Assembly: GCA_004558025.1 (NCBI GenBank)
Contig: SFEG01000004.1
Span: 42,950 to 106,949 of the forward strand
Direction: 5' to 3'
Source of the DNA: Clostridiales bacterium
Lineage (GTDB): Bacteria > Bacillota > Clostridia > Oscillospirales > Oscillospiraceae
DNA length: 64,000 bases
In this document: positions 16,560 through 25,055 of the stretch, piece by piece
How the letters are laid out: each line of letters begins with the position of its first letter
How positions within the stretch are numbered: position 1 is the first letter of the stretch
Made by a program: the position numbers and the translations under genes
The notes under the pieces: model-generated
Databases searched by the model: none
What the model saw: the letters and a program-made list of their open reading frames with translations, nothing else
Told to the model about the DNA's origin: nothing

Positions 16560-17048
16560 ATGCTGAATATAGTTCTTCTTGAGCCGGAAATACCTCATAA
16601 CACGGGCGCGATCGCGCGAACCTGCGCGGCGACCGGCGCAAGACTCCACCTGATAAAGCCTCTCGGCTTTGATATTTCCGATAAGGCCGTCAAGCGCTGC
16701 GGCCTTGACTACTGGCACCTTGTCGACATAAGCGCATACGAAAACCTCGGCGAGTACCTCGAAAAAAACGGCGACGAGAACCTGTGGCTCGCTACGACCA
16801 AAGCGCCGCACGCGTATTTTGAGGCCGATCTTTCGACGGAAACGGTCAGCATCATGCTCGGCAAGGAAACGGCGGGACTTCCCGAGGAGCTTCGCATGCG
16901 CTACTACGACCGCTGCATACGCATCCCGATGATAAGCGAGGCGCGCAGCTTAAATCTTTCAAACTCGGCCGCGATCCTGGCATATGAAGCTCTACGCCAG
17001 CAGGGCTTTCCGGGGCTCAAGAACATTGGGTCCATGGCCGAATCATAA
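16560..17048 (+). CDS. trmL: tRNA (cytidine/uridine-34-2'-O)-methyltransferase TrmL
   Basis: 162 aa, a SPOUT methyltransferase of normal TrmL length. It starts LNIVLLEPEIPHNTGAIART and has the knot motifs IMLGKETAGLPEE and RIPMISEARSLNLSNSAAI. It methylates the ribose of the wobble base of tRNA-Leu isoacceptors using SAM. ATG 16560 is chosen over 16536 because the conserved N-terminus begins there. It stands 60 bp upstream of pgk; I see no terminator between them, so read-through into the glycolytic operon is possible. Confidence 0.92.
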   Translation: MLNIVLLEPEIPHNTGAIARTCAATGARLHLIKPLGFDISDKAVKRCGLDYWHLVDISAYENLGEYLEKNGDENLWLATTKAPHAYFEADLSTETVSIMLGKETAGLPEELRMRYYDRCIRIPMISEARSLNLSNSAAILAYEALRQQGFPGLKNIGSMAES

Positions 17049-17108
17049 CAGTTATCTATTAATTTTTCAATACCGTGTCGGAATTTTCCGACGGAAAGGA
17101 GCTTTATC

Positions 17109-18302
17109 ATGAATTACAACAAGAAAAGCGTGCTCGATGCGGATGTTAAGGGCAAGAAGGTGCTTCTGCGCTGCGATTTTAACGTCCCCCAGAACAAGGA
17201 GACAGGCGAGATAACAAGCGATAAGCGTATCGTCGCTGCGCTGCCGACCATAAAATATCTGCTGGATAACGGCGCTGCCGTCATAGCCTGCTCCCACCTC
17301 GGCAAGCCCAAGGGCGAGTGGAAGGAAAAGCTCACGCTCGCACCTGTTGCAAAGCGCCTTTCCGAGCTTCTCGGCATGGAGGTCATTTTCGCAAAGGACA
17401 TTATCGGTGAGGACGCGCAGGCAAAGGCCGCGGCGCTCAAGCCCGGTCAGCTGATGCTGCTTGAAAACCTCCGCTTCGATATCCGCGAGGAGAAAAACGG
17501 CGACGATTTCGCAAAGGCGCTCAGCGATATGGCTCAGCTTTACGTCTCCGACGCGTTCGGCACGGTTCACCGCGCCCACGCCTCCACCGCGGGCGTTGCA
17601 AAATATCTGCCCGCATATGCAGGCCTTCTCGTCGAGAAGGAGCTGTCGGTCATGGGCAAGGCGCTGGACGATCCCGCGCGCCCCTTCGTTGCAGTCCTCG
17701 GCGGCGCAAAGGTCTCCGACAAGATCGGCGTTATAAATAATCTGCTTGACAAGGCCGACACCGTTATCATCGGCGGCGGCATGGCCTATACCTTTATAAA
17801 GGCAATGGGTCACGGCATCGGCAACTCCCTGCTTGAGGCCGATAAGCTCGACTACGCTCTCGAGATGATAGAAAAGGCAAAGGAAAAGAATGTTCAGCTT
17901 CTCCTGCCTGTCGATACGGCTATCGGCAACGAGTTCAAGGCCGACTGCGAGAAGAAGATCGTTCCCGTCGACGCCATCCCCGACGGCTGGATGGGTCTGG
18001 ATATCGGCCCCGAGACGGTGAAGCTCTTCTCGGACGCCATAAAAAACGCGAAGACCGTCGTCTGGAACGGCCCCATGGGCGTTTTCGAGTTTGAAGCCTT
18101 TGCAGAGGGCACAAAGGCCGTCGCAAAGGCGCTGGCAGAGTCCGGCGCAATTGCCATCGTCGGCGGCGGCGACAGCGCGGCTGCCGTTGAGCAGCTCGGC
18201 TTTGCGGATAAGATGACCCACATCTCCACCGGCGGCGGTGCTTCCCTCGAATTCCTCGAAGGCCGCGAGCTCCCCGGCGTCGCATGTCTGCTGGATAAAT
18301 AA
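17109..18302 (+). CDS. pgk: Phosphoglycerate kinase
   Basis: 397 aa. The N-terminal LLRCDFNVPQ and SHLGKPKG bind 3-phosphoglycerate; the C-terminal nucleotide domain shows GGAKVSDKIGVI, VWNGPMGVFE and GGGDSAAAVEQ followed by HISTGGGASLEFLEG. It converts 1,3-bisphosphoglycerate and ADP to 3-phosphoglycerate and ATP in the cytoplasm. SD AAAGGAG precedes ATG 17109, and a small hairpin (GTCGGA/TCCGAC, 17077-17092) sits just in front of it. It is the first gene of pgk-tpiA-gpmI-eno; gapA, often first in this cluster, is absent here. Confidence 0.98.
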   Translation: MNYNKKSVLDADVKGKKVLLRCDFNVPQNKETGEITSDKRIVAALPTIKYLLDNGAAVIACSHLGKPKGEWKEKLTLAPVAKRLSELLGMEVIFAKDIIGEDAQAKAAALKPGQLMLLENLRFDIREEKNGDDFAKALSDMAQLYVSDAFGTVHRAHASTAGVAKYLPAYAGLLVEKELSVMGKALDDPARPFVAVLGGAKVSDKIGVINNLLDKADTVIIGGGMAYTFIKAMGHGIGNSLLEADKLDYALEMIEKAKEKNVQLLLPVDTAIGNEFKADCEKKIVPVDAIPDGWMGLDIGPETVKLFSDAIKNAKTVVWNGPMGVFEFEAFAEGTKAVAKALAESGAIAIVGGGDSAAAVEQLGFADKMTHISTGGGASLEFLEGRELPGVACLLDK

Positions 18303-18327
18303 GAAATAATTGCAGGAGGCAAGGATC

Positions 18328-19107
18328 ATGAATACAAAATACAGAAGAACGATAATAGCGGGCAACTGGAAAATGAATATGCTCGTTTCCGACGTTAAGC
18401 CCTTCATCGAAGAGCTCAAGCCCCTCATGCCCAAAACAAAAAGCTGCGAGACGGTGCTGTGCGTTCCCGCGGTGAATATCCCCGCGATGATAAAGGCCGG
18501 AAAAGAGGCCAAGGTCATCACCGGCGCGCAGGACGTTTCAAAGTTCGATAAGGGTGCGTACACGGGCGAGATCTCCGCGTCTCAGCTCGACGATGCCGGA
18601 GTCAGGTACTGCATCGTCGGCCACTCCGAGCGCCGCCAGTATCACGGCGAGGACGATCTGCTCGTAAACGCCAAGGTGCACGCCCTTCTTGAGAAGGGGA
18701 TAATCCCGATCATCTGCGTGGGCGAGAGCATTGAGCAGCGCGAGATGGGTCTGACCATGGCTCACATAAACTATCAGGTGCGCGCGGCTCTGTGCGGAGT
18801 CGACGCCACCACCCTGCGCCGCTGCGTTATCGCATACGAGCCCATCTGGGCAATCGGCACGGGCAAGACCGCGACCAGCGAGCAGGCCGAGGAGGTCTGC
18901 CGCGAGATCCGCGCGATAATCCGCGATATATACGGTGCACGCGCAGCGCGCAGCGTCAGCATCCTCTACGGCGGCAGCATGAACGCAAAGAACGCGGCCG
19001 AGCTCCTGGCTCAGCCGGACGTTGACGGCGGCCTCATCGGCGGCGCGTCGCTCAAGCCCGCGGACTTTGCGGCCATCATCGCCGCCACGGGGGCTGAAAA
19101 TGAGTAA
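18328..19107 (+). CDS. tpiA: Triosephosphate isomerase
   Basis: 259 aa. Catalytic K15 lies in GNWKMN; the electrophile His is in IVGHSERR and the base Glu in AYEPIWAIGTGKTA; the phosphate loop ILYGGSMN is present. It interconverts dihydroxyacetone phosphate and glyceraldehyde 3-phosphate. ATG 18328 has the SD GGAGG at normal distance; the in-frame ATG-free extension to 18310 is not needed. It follows pgk by 25 bp, and gpmI overlaps its 3' end by 8 bp. Confidence 0.98.
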   Translation: MNTKYRRTIIAGNWKMNMLVSDVKPFIEELKPLMPKTKSCETVLCVPAVNIPAMIKAGKEAKVITGAQDVSKFDKGAYTGEISASQLDDAGVRYCIVGHSERRQYHGEDDLLVNAKVHALLEKGIIPIICVGESIEQREMGLTMAHINYQVRAALCGVDATTLRRCVIAYEPIWAIGTGKTATSEQAEEVCREIRAIIRDIYGARAARSVSILYGGSMNAKNAAELLAQPDVDGGLIGGASLKPADFAAIIAATGAENE

Positions 19108-20617
19108 GTGCGTTCTCGTCATAATGGACGGCTTCGGCATAGCGCCCGCAGGCGGCGGCAATGCAGTCAGCCTTGCAAAAAAGCCGCAGCTTGACCGCAT
19201 TTTCGCGGAAAACGCTCACACGCAGCTCCAGGCCTCCGGCCTTGATGTCGGCCTCCCCGAGGGGCAGATGGGAAACAGCGAGGTCGGGCACACGAACATC
19301 GGCGCGGGGCGCGTCGTGTTTCAGGATCTGCCGCGCATAAACAACGCCATCGCCGACGGCAGCTTTTTCGAAAACGCGGCCTACGTCAAGGCGATGGACG
19401 ACGCAAAGGCAGGCGGCAAGCCGCTGCATATCCTCGGCCTTTTGTCCGACGGCGGCGTGCACAGCCACATTAACCACATCTTCGCAATTCTCGACATGGC
19501 AAAGATGCGCGGCCTTGAGAAGGTCTATGTCCACTGCTTTCTTGACGGGCGCGACGTTCCGCCGAGAAGCGCCGTGGAGTATGTAACGAAGCTGCGCGAC
19601 AAGTGCGCCTCCCTCGGAAACGCCGAGATAGCGACGATACAGGGTAGATTCTACGGCATGGATCGCGATAAGCGCTGGGACAGAGTCGAGGCCGGCTACA
19701 ACGCCATCGTCTGCGGCGAGGGCGTAATGCAGTCCGACCCCGTCAAGGCGGTTGAGGACAGCTATGAGGCAAACGTCTCCGACGAGTTTGTAAAGCCCGT
19801 CGTAGTGTGCCCGGAGGGCGTCATAAACGAGGGCGACAGCGTCATATTCATGAACTTCCGTCCCGACCGCGCCCGTGAGATGACCTGGGCGCTGACTCTG
19901 CCGGAGTTTGACGGCTTTGAGCGCAAAAAGACCGTGTTTTCCCTGAGCTTTGTATGCACAGCGCAGTACGACGAGGCGCTCACGCTGCCGATAGCCTATC
20001 CGCCCGAGAAGCTTGAGGGCACCATCGGCGAGATAGTCTCGGAAAAGGGCTTTAAGCAGTTTCGCGTTGCGGAAACCGAGAAGTACGCGCACGTCACGTT
20101 CTTCTTCAACGGCGGCGTCGAAAAGCCCTGCGAGGGCGAGGAGAGATGCCTTGTTCCGTCGCCGAAGAAGTTCCCGACCTATGACCTCATCCCCGAGATG
20201 AGCGCCGTCGAGGTCGCCGACAAGTGCGTTGAGGCGATAGAGAGCGATAAGTACGAGATGATAGTCTGCAACTTCGCAAACTGCGACATGGTCGGACACA
20301 CCGGCGTTCTCGATGCGGCGATAAAGGCTGTCGAAACGGTCGATGCGTGCATGGGCAGGGTGTACGACGCTGCAAAGAGCATGCCCGACACCGTCCTGTG
20401 CATCACCGCCGACCACGGCAACGCCGACTGCATGATAAACCCCGACGGAAAAATCAATACTCAGCATACTACCAATCCCGTTCCTTTTGTGGTATGCTGT
20501 GACGGTGTCAGGCTTCGTGACGGAGGCCGCCTTTCGGATATCGCTCCGACGATGCTCGACATCATGAATATAGAAAAACCAAATGTTATGAGCGGAAGCT
20601 CGCTGATAATCAAATAA
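19100..20617 (+). CDS. gpmI: 2,3-bisphosphoglycerate-independent phosphoglycerate mutase
   Basis: 505 aa, the usual iPGM length. The N-terminus VLVIMDGFGIAP carries a metal-binding Asp, and the phosphoserine nucleophile S60 lies in GQMGNSEVGHTNIGAGR. Later metal ligands appear in VCNFANCDMVGHTG and CITADHGNAD. It interconverts 3- and 2-phosphoglycerate using manganese. The frame is open upstream inside tpiA to 19022, but ATG 19100 starts the conserved N-terminus and overlaps the tpiA stop by 8 bp, which indicates translational coupling. Confidence 0.97.
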   Translation: MSKCVLVIMDGFGIAPAGGGNAVSLAKKPQLDRIFAENAHTQLQASGLDVGLPEGQMGNSEVGHTNIGAGRVVFQDLPRINNAIADGSFFENAAYVKAMDDAKAGGKPLHILGLLSDGGVHSHINHIFAILDMAKMRGLEKVYVHCFLDGRDVPPRSAVEYVTKLRDKCASLGNAEIATIQGRFYGMDRDKRWDRVEAGYNAIVCGEGVMQSDPVKAVEDSYEANVSDEFVKPVVVCPEGVINEGDSVIFMNFRPDRAREMTWALTLPEFDGFERKKTVFSLSFVCTAQYDEALTLPIAYPPEKLEGTIGEIVSEKGFKQFRVAETEKYAHVTFFFNGGVEKPCEGEERCLVPSPKKFPTYDLIPEMSAVEVADKCVEAIESDKYEMIVCNFANCDMVGHTGVLDAAIKAVETVDACMGRVYDAAKSMPDTVLCITADHGNADCMINPDGKINTQHTTNPVPFVVCCDGVRLRDGGRLSDIAPTMLDIMNIEKPNVMSGSSLIIK

Positions 20618-20633
20618 AAGGAGAGCATAAATC

Positions 20634-21923
20634 ATGAAGCAGTATTTTGAGATCGTTGACGTAATGGCAAGAGAAATCCTTGACTCCCGCGGCAACCCCA
20701 CCGTCGAGGTCGAGGTCACCCTCGACGACGGCACCGTCGGCCGTGCGGCAGTTCCCTCCGGCGCATCGACCGGCATGTACGAGGCCTGCGAGCTGCGCGA
20801 CGGCGACAAGAGCCGTTACGGCGGCAAGGGTGTCAGCAAGGCCGTTGAGAATGTTAACGGTGAGATCGCCGAGGCCATGGTCGGCCTGAACGTACTCGAT
20901 CAGCCCGGCATCGACAAGATGCTCATCGAGATAGACGGCACCCCCAACAAGTCCCGCCTCGGCGCAAACGCCATCCTCGGCGTATCGCTGGCCTGCGCAC
21001 GCGCGGCTGCCGAAGCCACAGGTCAGAGCCTTTATAACTACATCGGCGGCGTAAACGCCAAGACCCTCCCTGTTCCCATGATGAACGTCCTCAACGGCGG
21101 CGCGCATGCCACCGGCTCGAACGTCGACATTCAGGAGTTCATGATCATGCCCGTCAGCGCGAAAAGTTGGAAGGAAGCACTGCGCATGTGCGCAGAGGTG
21201 TTCCACGCCCTGAAGAAGGTCGTTCCCGCCTCCGGTGTCGGCGATGAGGGCGGCTATGCTCCGAACCTCGAGTCCGACGAGGACGCGCTCAAGGCGCTCG
21301 TCACCGCTATGGAAAAGGCCGGCTACAAGCCCGGCGAGGACTTCAAGATCGCCATCGACGGCGCAGTCTCCGACTGGTATAATGAAGACGATAAGTGCTA
21401 CCACCTGCCCAAGCGCGGCACCGTCATGACCAGCGAGCAGATGGTCGATATGTGGGAGGGCTTTGTCGATAAGTACCCCATCATCTCCATCGAGGACGGC
21501 ATGGGCGAGAACGACTGGGAAGGCTGGCAGATGATGACCCGCCGCCTCGGCCACAAGATCCAGATCGTCGGCGACGACCTGTTCGTCACCAACACCGAGC
21601 GCATCAAGAAGGGCATCGCCCTGGGTGCTGCAAACGCGGTTCTCATCAAGGTAAATCAGATCGGCACCCTGACCGAGACCCTCGACGCTATCCAGATGGC
21701 GCACCGCGCAGGCTGGACTGCGGTCGTATCTCACCGCTCTGGCGAGACCGAGGATACCACCATCGCCGATATTTCCGTCGCTGTCAACGCAGGTCAGATC
21801 AAGACCGGCGCACCCAGCCGCACCGATCGCGTCTGCAAGTATAATCAGCTGCTGCGCATCGAGGATGAGCTGTTCGACGTCGCGACCTACCCTGGCATGG
21901 ATGCATTCTTCTCCATTAAGTAA
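20634..21923 (+). CDS. eno: Enolase
   Basis: 429 aa. Motifs seen are ILDSRGNPTVEVEV near the N-terminus, GVGDEGGYAPNL, SIEDGMGENDWEGW, LIKVNQIGTLTET and SHRSGETEDTTIADI, containing the metal ligands and the catalytic Lys/Glu pair. It dehydrates 2-phosphoglycerate to phosphoenolpyruvate. SD AAAGGAGAG precedes ATG 20634. It is the last gene of the glycolytic operon and ends in a strong terminator. Codon use is strongly GC-biased, and long antisense frames opposite it are a by-product of that bias. Confidence 0.98.
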   Translation: MKQYFEIVDVMAREILDSRGNPTVEVEVTLDDGTVGRAAVPSGASTGMYEACELRDGDKSRYGGKGVSKAVENVNGEIAEAMVGLNVLDQPGIDKMLIEIDGTPNKSRLGANAILGVSLACARAAAEATGQSLYNYIGGVNAKTLPVPMMNVLNGGAHATGSNVDIQEFMIMPVSAKSWKEALRMCAEVFHALKKVVPASGVGDEGGYAPNLESDEDALKALVTAMEKAGYKPGEDFKIAIDGAVSDWYNEDDKCYHLPKRGTVMTSEQMVDMWEGFVDKYPIISIEDGMGENDWEGWQMMTRRLGHKIQIVGDDLFVTNTERIKKGIALGAANAVLIKVNQIGTLTETLDAIQMAHRAGWTAVVSHRSGETEDTTIADISVAVNAGQIKTGAPSRTDRVCKYNQLLRIEDELFDVATYPGMDAFFSIK

Positions 21924-21937
21924 TTTAAATATCCCGG

Positions 21938-21972
21938 TGCCCGGAAGCCTGAATGCTTCCGGGCACTTTTTT
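21938..21972 (+). terminator. Terminator of the glycolytic operon
   Basis: GTGCCCGGAAGC (21938-21949), loop CTGAAT-type 5 nt, GCTTCCGGGCAC (21955-21966), then six T. Confidence 0.9.
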
Positions 21973-21973
21973 G

Positions 21974-22002
21974 TTGCGCCGGGCTTTTTTGCATGCTACA
22001 AT
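21974..22002 (+). promoter_or_regulatory. Probable promoter of the nitrilase gene
   Basis: TTGCGC (21974-21979), 17-bp spacer, TACAAT (21997-22002) with a TG extended -10. Transcription would start at about 22009, which is the first base of the R2 repeat, so the repeat would form the 5' leader. Confidence 0.5.
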
Positions 22003-22005
22003 ATT

Positions 22006-22144
22006 TATAGCTGACGGGAGCCGAACACCTACCGGTTTTGACGGGCTGATTTCCGCCTATGCTTCGTTAAAGTGCTTACAAATACGACAGTATTCGCTTC
22101 GCGCTTTGCCTTGCCTGAACGAAAATCGACTCCCGTCAGCTATA
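22006..22144. repeat. R2 interspersed repeat, copy 2
   Basis: 139 bp bounded by TATAGCTGACGGGAGCCGA and its near-perfect complement TCGACTCCCGTCAGCTATA. Its whole interior (ACCGGTTTTGACGGGCTGAT ... AAGGCAAAGCGCGAAGCGAA on the complement) recurs, inverted, in 43905-44010. It is non-coding, lies between eno and the nitrilase gene, and ends 9 bp before that gene's SD. Confidence 0.85.
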
Positions 22145-22169
22145 CAAACCACAAAGGAGAGCTTAGATC

Positions 22170-23090
22170 ATGAAGGATATCGCAAAAAGCTGCAAGGTCG
22201 CGCTTGTGCAGGCAGAGCCCTGCATGTTCGATAAAAAGGCCTCGCTTGAAAAAACGCTTAAATATATTGAAGAAGCTGCGCTTAAAAAGCCCGATCTCAT
22301 CGTCTTTCCGGAGCTTTTTATCCCCGGCTATCCTATCGGGATGAACTTCGGCTTCAGCATGGGAAAGCGCACCGAACCGGGAAGGGAGGACTGGAAGCGC
22401 TATTACGATGCGTCGATCGTCGTCGGCGATGCGGATTTTAATGCCCTTGCCGAGGCCGCCGTGCGCGCAGGCGCGTATGTGAGCATCGGCTTTTCAGAGC
22501 GCGACGCCGTTATCGGAACGCTTTATAACAGCAACGTCATCTTCGAGCCCGACGGCTCGTATAAGGTCCACCGAAAGCTCAAGCCCACAGGAGCCGAGCG
22601 CGTCGTTTGGGGTGACGCGAATAAGGACTATTTCCCCGTGACGGAAACGCCGTGGGGCCCGATCGGCAGCCTCATCTGCTGGGAAAGCTACATGCCGCTT
22701 GCGCGCGTTGCACTGTATCAGAAGGGCATAACGATATATATTTCCCCGAATACGAACGACAACCCCGAGTGGCAGGCTACGATACAGCACATCGCCATCG
22801 AGGGCAAATGCTATTTCATAAACTCCGATATGATAGTACGCAAAAGCTCATATCCGGCAGACCTCAACGAAAAGGATGCCGTCGAGCGTCAGCCGGATAT
22901 GGTCTGCCGCGGCGGAAGCTGCATCATAGACCCCTACGGCCACTATCTCACGCAGCCTGTCTGGGATGAGGAGACGATAATTTATGCCGAGCTCGACATG
23001 GAGCTTCCGGCAGCCTGCAAAATGGAGCACGACGCAGTAGGACACTATGCCCGCCCCGACGTGCTGGAGCTGACAGTTCACGAGAAGTAA
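22170..23090 (+). CDS. Nitrilase (branch 1 of the CN-hydrolase superfamily)
   Basis: 306 aa. It has the nitrilase-type triad: E48 in VFPELFIPGYP, the lysine in HRKLKPT (134-140) and C170 in GSLICWESYMPLAR. The CWExxMPLAR motif and HRKLKPT separate true nitrilases from amidases; the family hydrolyses organic nitriles to acids and ammonia, although many members have unknown natural substrates. SD AAAGGAGAG precedes ATG 22170. The leader contains the R2 repeat. A lipoprotein gene follows after 32 bp. Confidence 0.9.
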   Translation: MKDIAKSCKVALVQAEPCMFDKKASLEKTLKYIEEAALKKPDLIVFPELFIPGYPIGMNFGFSMGKRTEPGREDWKRYYDASIVVGDADFNALAEAAVRAGAYVSIGFSERDAVIGTLYNSNVIFEPDGSYKVHRKLKPTGAERVVWGDANKDYFPVTETPWGPIGSLICWESYMPLARVALYQKGITIYISPNTNDNPEWQATIQHIAIEGKCYFINSDMIVRKSSYPADLNEKDAVERQPDMVCRGGSCIIDPYGHYLTQPVWDEETIIYAELDMELPAACKMEHDAVGHYARPDVLELTVHEK

Positions 23091-23122
23091 GCCCGCCCGC
23101 CGCCGAAAAGGAGGTAAAACGA

Positions 23123-23551
23123 ATGAAGAGATTCGCAGCGCTTATCCTTGCAGCAGTATGTATTCTATCCCTCGCCGCATGCTCGGCAAAGCGCGAAAAG
23201 GAGATCTGCATTTGGACGCATGATCTCAAAGCAGAGGATATCACGACGGTAAGCGTGTGGAATATGTACGGTGACAAAGAAACGCTTACAGTTCTTTCGG
23301 AAGAGAAAACGGCCGAGCTTGTTTCCCTGCTCAATAAGCTGACGGACGACAGTTTTACCGAAAACAGCGAATGCGTAGGCGGTACGCCGGAATACGGCAT
23401 CGTGCTCGAAATTGACGGAGAGTACTTTTGCATAAACCAGTCCATTGCGCCGCCGGGAGCATTGGAGACGGAATACGGCGACAAGCTGTGGTGGATTGAT
23501 AACGATGAGCTGACGAGCTTCGTAAAAAGCGTGTGTAAGGTCACAGATTAA
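23123..23551 (+). CDS. Small putative lipoprotein
   Basis: 142 aa with a type II signal peptide: KRF, hydrophobic core, lipobox LAAC with C20 as the modified Cys. The mature part is hydrophilic (VSVWNMYGDKETLTVLSEEK, then GTPEYGIVLEIDGEYFCINQ) and resembles small clostridial lipoproteins that compare a substrate-derived value; I assign no function. SD AAAAGGAGG precedes ATG 23123. It probably sits at the end of the nitrilase transcript, which closes with a terminator directly after it. Confidence 0.75.
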   Translation: MKRFAALILAAVCILSLAACSAKREKEICIWTHDLKAEDITTVSVWNMYGDKETLTVLSEEKTAELVSLLNKLTDDSFTENSECVGGTPEYGIVLEIDGEYFCINQSIAPPGALETEYGDKLWWIDNDELTSFVKSVCKVTD

Positions 23552-23553
23552 TA

Positions 23554-23579
23554 AAAAAACGCCCCTCGGGGCGTTTTTT
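23554..23579. terminator. Terminator between convergent lipoprotein and spoVAE genes
   Basis: AAAAAACGCCCC, loop TC, GGGGCGTTTTTT (23554-23579). Symmetric, so usable from both sides. Confidence 0.85.
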
Positions 23580-23940
23580 ATTTTTTCTCCCTTGGCTTGA
23601 AAAGCAGGGCAATGATTATGCCGAAGAACACGGCGGCGCATATGCCCGCTGCCGCAGCGGTAAAGCCGCCGGTGAACGCGCCGAGAACGCCGCTTTCGGA
23701 AACGGCCTTCTCTACGCCCTTTGCAAGCGTTGAACCGAAGCCCGTCAGCGGAACGGTCGCTCCCGCGCCCGCCCATTTTACGAGCGGAGAGTACAGCCCA
23801 ACGGCCTCGAGGATGAGCCCCAAAACGACATACACGGTCAGTATCCGCGCAGGGGTGAGCTTTGTTTTGTCTATGAGCAGCTGACCTATGGCGCACAGAG
23901 CTCCGCCCACGGCGAAGACCTTGAGATATTCAATAAGCAT
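23578..23940 (-). CDS. spoVAE: Stage V sporulation protein AE (SpoVAE/SpoVAEb)
   Basis: 120 aa, polytopic: it opens LIEYLKVFAVGGALCAIGQL and continues with PARILTVYVVLGLILEAVGL and a Gly/Ala-rich C-terminal helix, the SpoVAC/SpoVAE membrane fold. SpoVA proteins form the inner-forespore-membrane channel that moves dipicolinic acid into the spore and releases it at germination. The frame is open to 24054, but ATG 23940 has a GGGGTGA SD and overlaps the spoVAD 3' end by 11 bp. spoVAC is not adjacent. Confidence 0.9.
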   Translation of the reverse strand: MLIEYLKVFAVGGALCAIGQLLIDKTKLTPARILTVYVVLGLILEAVGLYSPLVKWAGAGATVPLTGFGSTLAKGVEKAVSESGVLGAFTGGFTAAAAGICAAVFFGIIIALLFKPREKK

Positions 23941-24970
23941 GCTTTTCACCCCAGTCCGGCAGATACTTTTCGATAGCCAGCGCGTGGCATATGCCGGGGA
24001 TGCTGCTACCCTGCTGGGTGCTCGTCGGGGACATGAGCGCTCCCGTCGGTGCAAACAGAACCTTCGCCCACTTGCCCTCGGAAAAGCCGCGCATTATAAG
24101 TGAGCAGAACACCGCGGCCGAGCAGCCGCAGCCCGAGCCGCCCGCGTGGACGTCCTGCCGCTCGCGGTCGAAGATGAGAACGCCGCAGTCGGTGTAGAAC
24201 TTGCCGAGCTTAACGCCGTCGCGCCGGAAAAGATCTTCGAGCGTGTCGTGGCCGATAGCGCCGAGATCGCCCGTGACTATCATGTCGTAATAGTCGGGCT
24301 CTCTGCCGGTGTCGGCAAAATGCGCCTTGAGCGTTTCGTACGCCGCCGGAGCCATGGCGCTTCCCATGTTGTTTGCGTCCGTTATCCCCGCGTCGATTAT
24401 CCTCCCGGGCGTGAGGTAAGTCACATATGGGCCCTTGCCCTCGCACTGCAATATAGCCGCCCCCGAGCCCGTTACCGTCCACTGCGCCGTCGGCGTGCGC
24501 TGACCGCCGTATTCGAGCGGAAAACGGTACTGCCGCTCGGACGAGCAGAAATGCGAGCCCGTTACGGCGCACACGCGCTCGGCAAAGCCGCCGTCGATGG
24601 CCATCGTTCCAAGGGTCATCGCCTCGCCCATCGTCGAGCACGCGCCGTACAGTCCGAAGTGCCGCACGCCGGTGTTTTTAAGCGCGAACGCCGAGCCCAC
24701 GCACTGGTTTAAAAGGTCGCCGGAGAATATCATGTCAAGTTCCCTCGGAGGGATGCCGAGCTTGTCGCAGCACAGCTCGAAGCAGTCCTTGAGCATCGAG
24801 CTTTCGGCCTTTTCCCACGATTTTTCGCCGAAATACGCGTCAAGGCATATTTTATCGAAGCAGTGCCCTATCGGCCCTTCGCCTTCCTTCTGCCCGACGA
24901 CGGAGGCAAATGACACGATAGACGGTGGCCTTTCCGGGCGCACGGTCTGCTGACCGATCATTTTATTCAT
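23930..24970 (-). CDS. spoVAD: Stage V sporulation protein AD (SpoVAD)
   Basis: 346 aa, a thiolase-like fold protein that binds dipicolinic acid. Typical are FSGDLLNQC, FGLYGACSTMGEAMTLG (thiolase-type Cys region), PTAQWTVTGSGAAIL and the C-terminal GALMSPTSTQQGSSIPGICH. It works with the SpoVA membrane subunits on the spore inner membrane. ATG 24970 is preferred over GTG 24979 because a GGTGATC SD fits only the ATG. It is followed by overlapping spoVAE; the upstream spoVAC of the usual C-D-E order is missing. Confidence 0.95.
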   Translation of the reverse strand: MNKMIGQQTVRPERPPSIVSFASVVGQKEGEGPIGHCFDKICLDAYFGEKSWEKAESSMLKDCFELCCDKLGIPPRELDMIFSGDLLNQCVGSAFALKNTGVRHFGLYGACSTMGEAMTLGTMAIDGGFAERVCAVTGSHFCSSERQYRFPLEYGGQRTPTAQWTVTGSGAAILQCEGKGPYVTYLTPGRIIDAGITDANNMGSAMAPAAYETLKAHFADTGREPDYYDMIVTGDLGAIGHDTLEDLFRRDGVKLGKFYTDCGVLIFDRERQDVHAGGSGCGCSAAVFCSLIMRGFSEGKWAKVLFAPTGALMSPTSTQQGSSIPGICHALAIEKYLPDWGEKHAY

Positions 24971-25055
24971 GCTGATCACCGCAGATATTTTGCCCGAAAT
25001 AAGCGTAAAAATACGGCCGGATCGTTTCCAATTCAGCCGTTTTAAAATTTGATGT

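Noticed and set aside
17067..18563. 498-codon minus-strand frame opposite pgk
   Set aside because: Antisense shadow; no homologous motif and no start signal.
19076..20809. 577-codon minus-strand frame opposite gpmI and the start of eno
   Set aside because: Same cause: antisense shadow of strongly conserved glycolytic genes; composition (Val/Leu/Ala/His-rich) is that of a complement frame.
21953..22234. Peptide with SRTP.GFDGLISA..LK..QIRQYSLRALP shared with 43795-44031, suggesting a repeated protein
   Set aside because: The similarity is explained by the R2 DNA repeat itself, read by chance in one frame; there is no SD, and the other copies break the frame.
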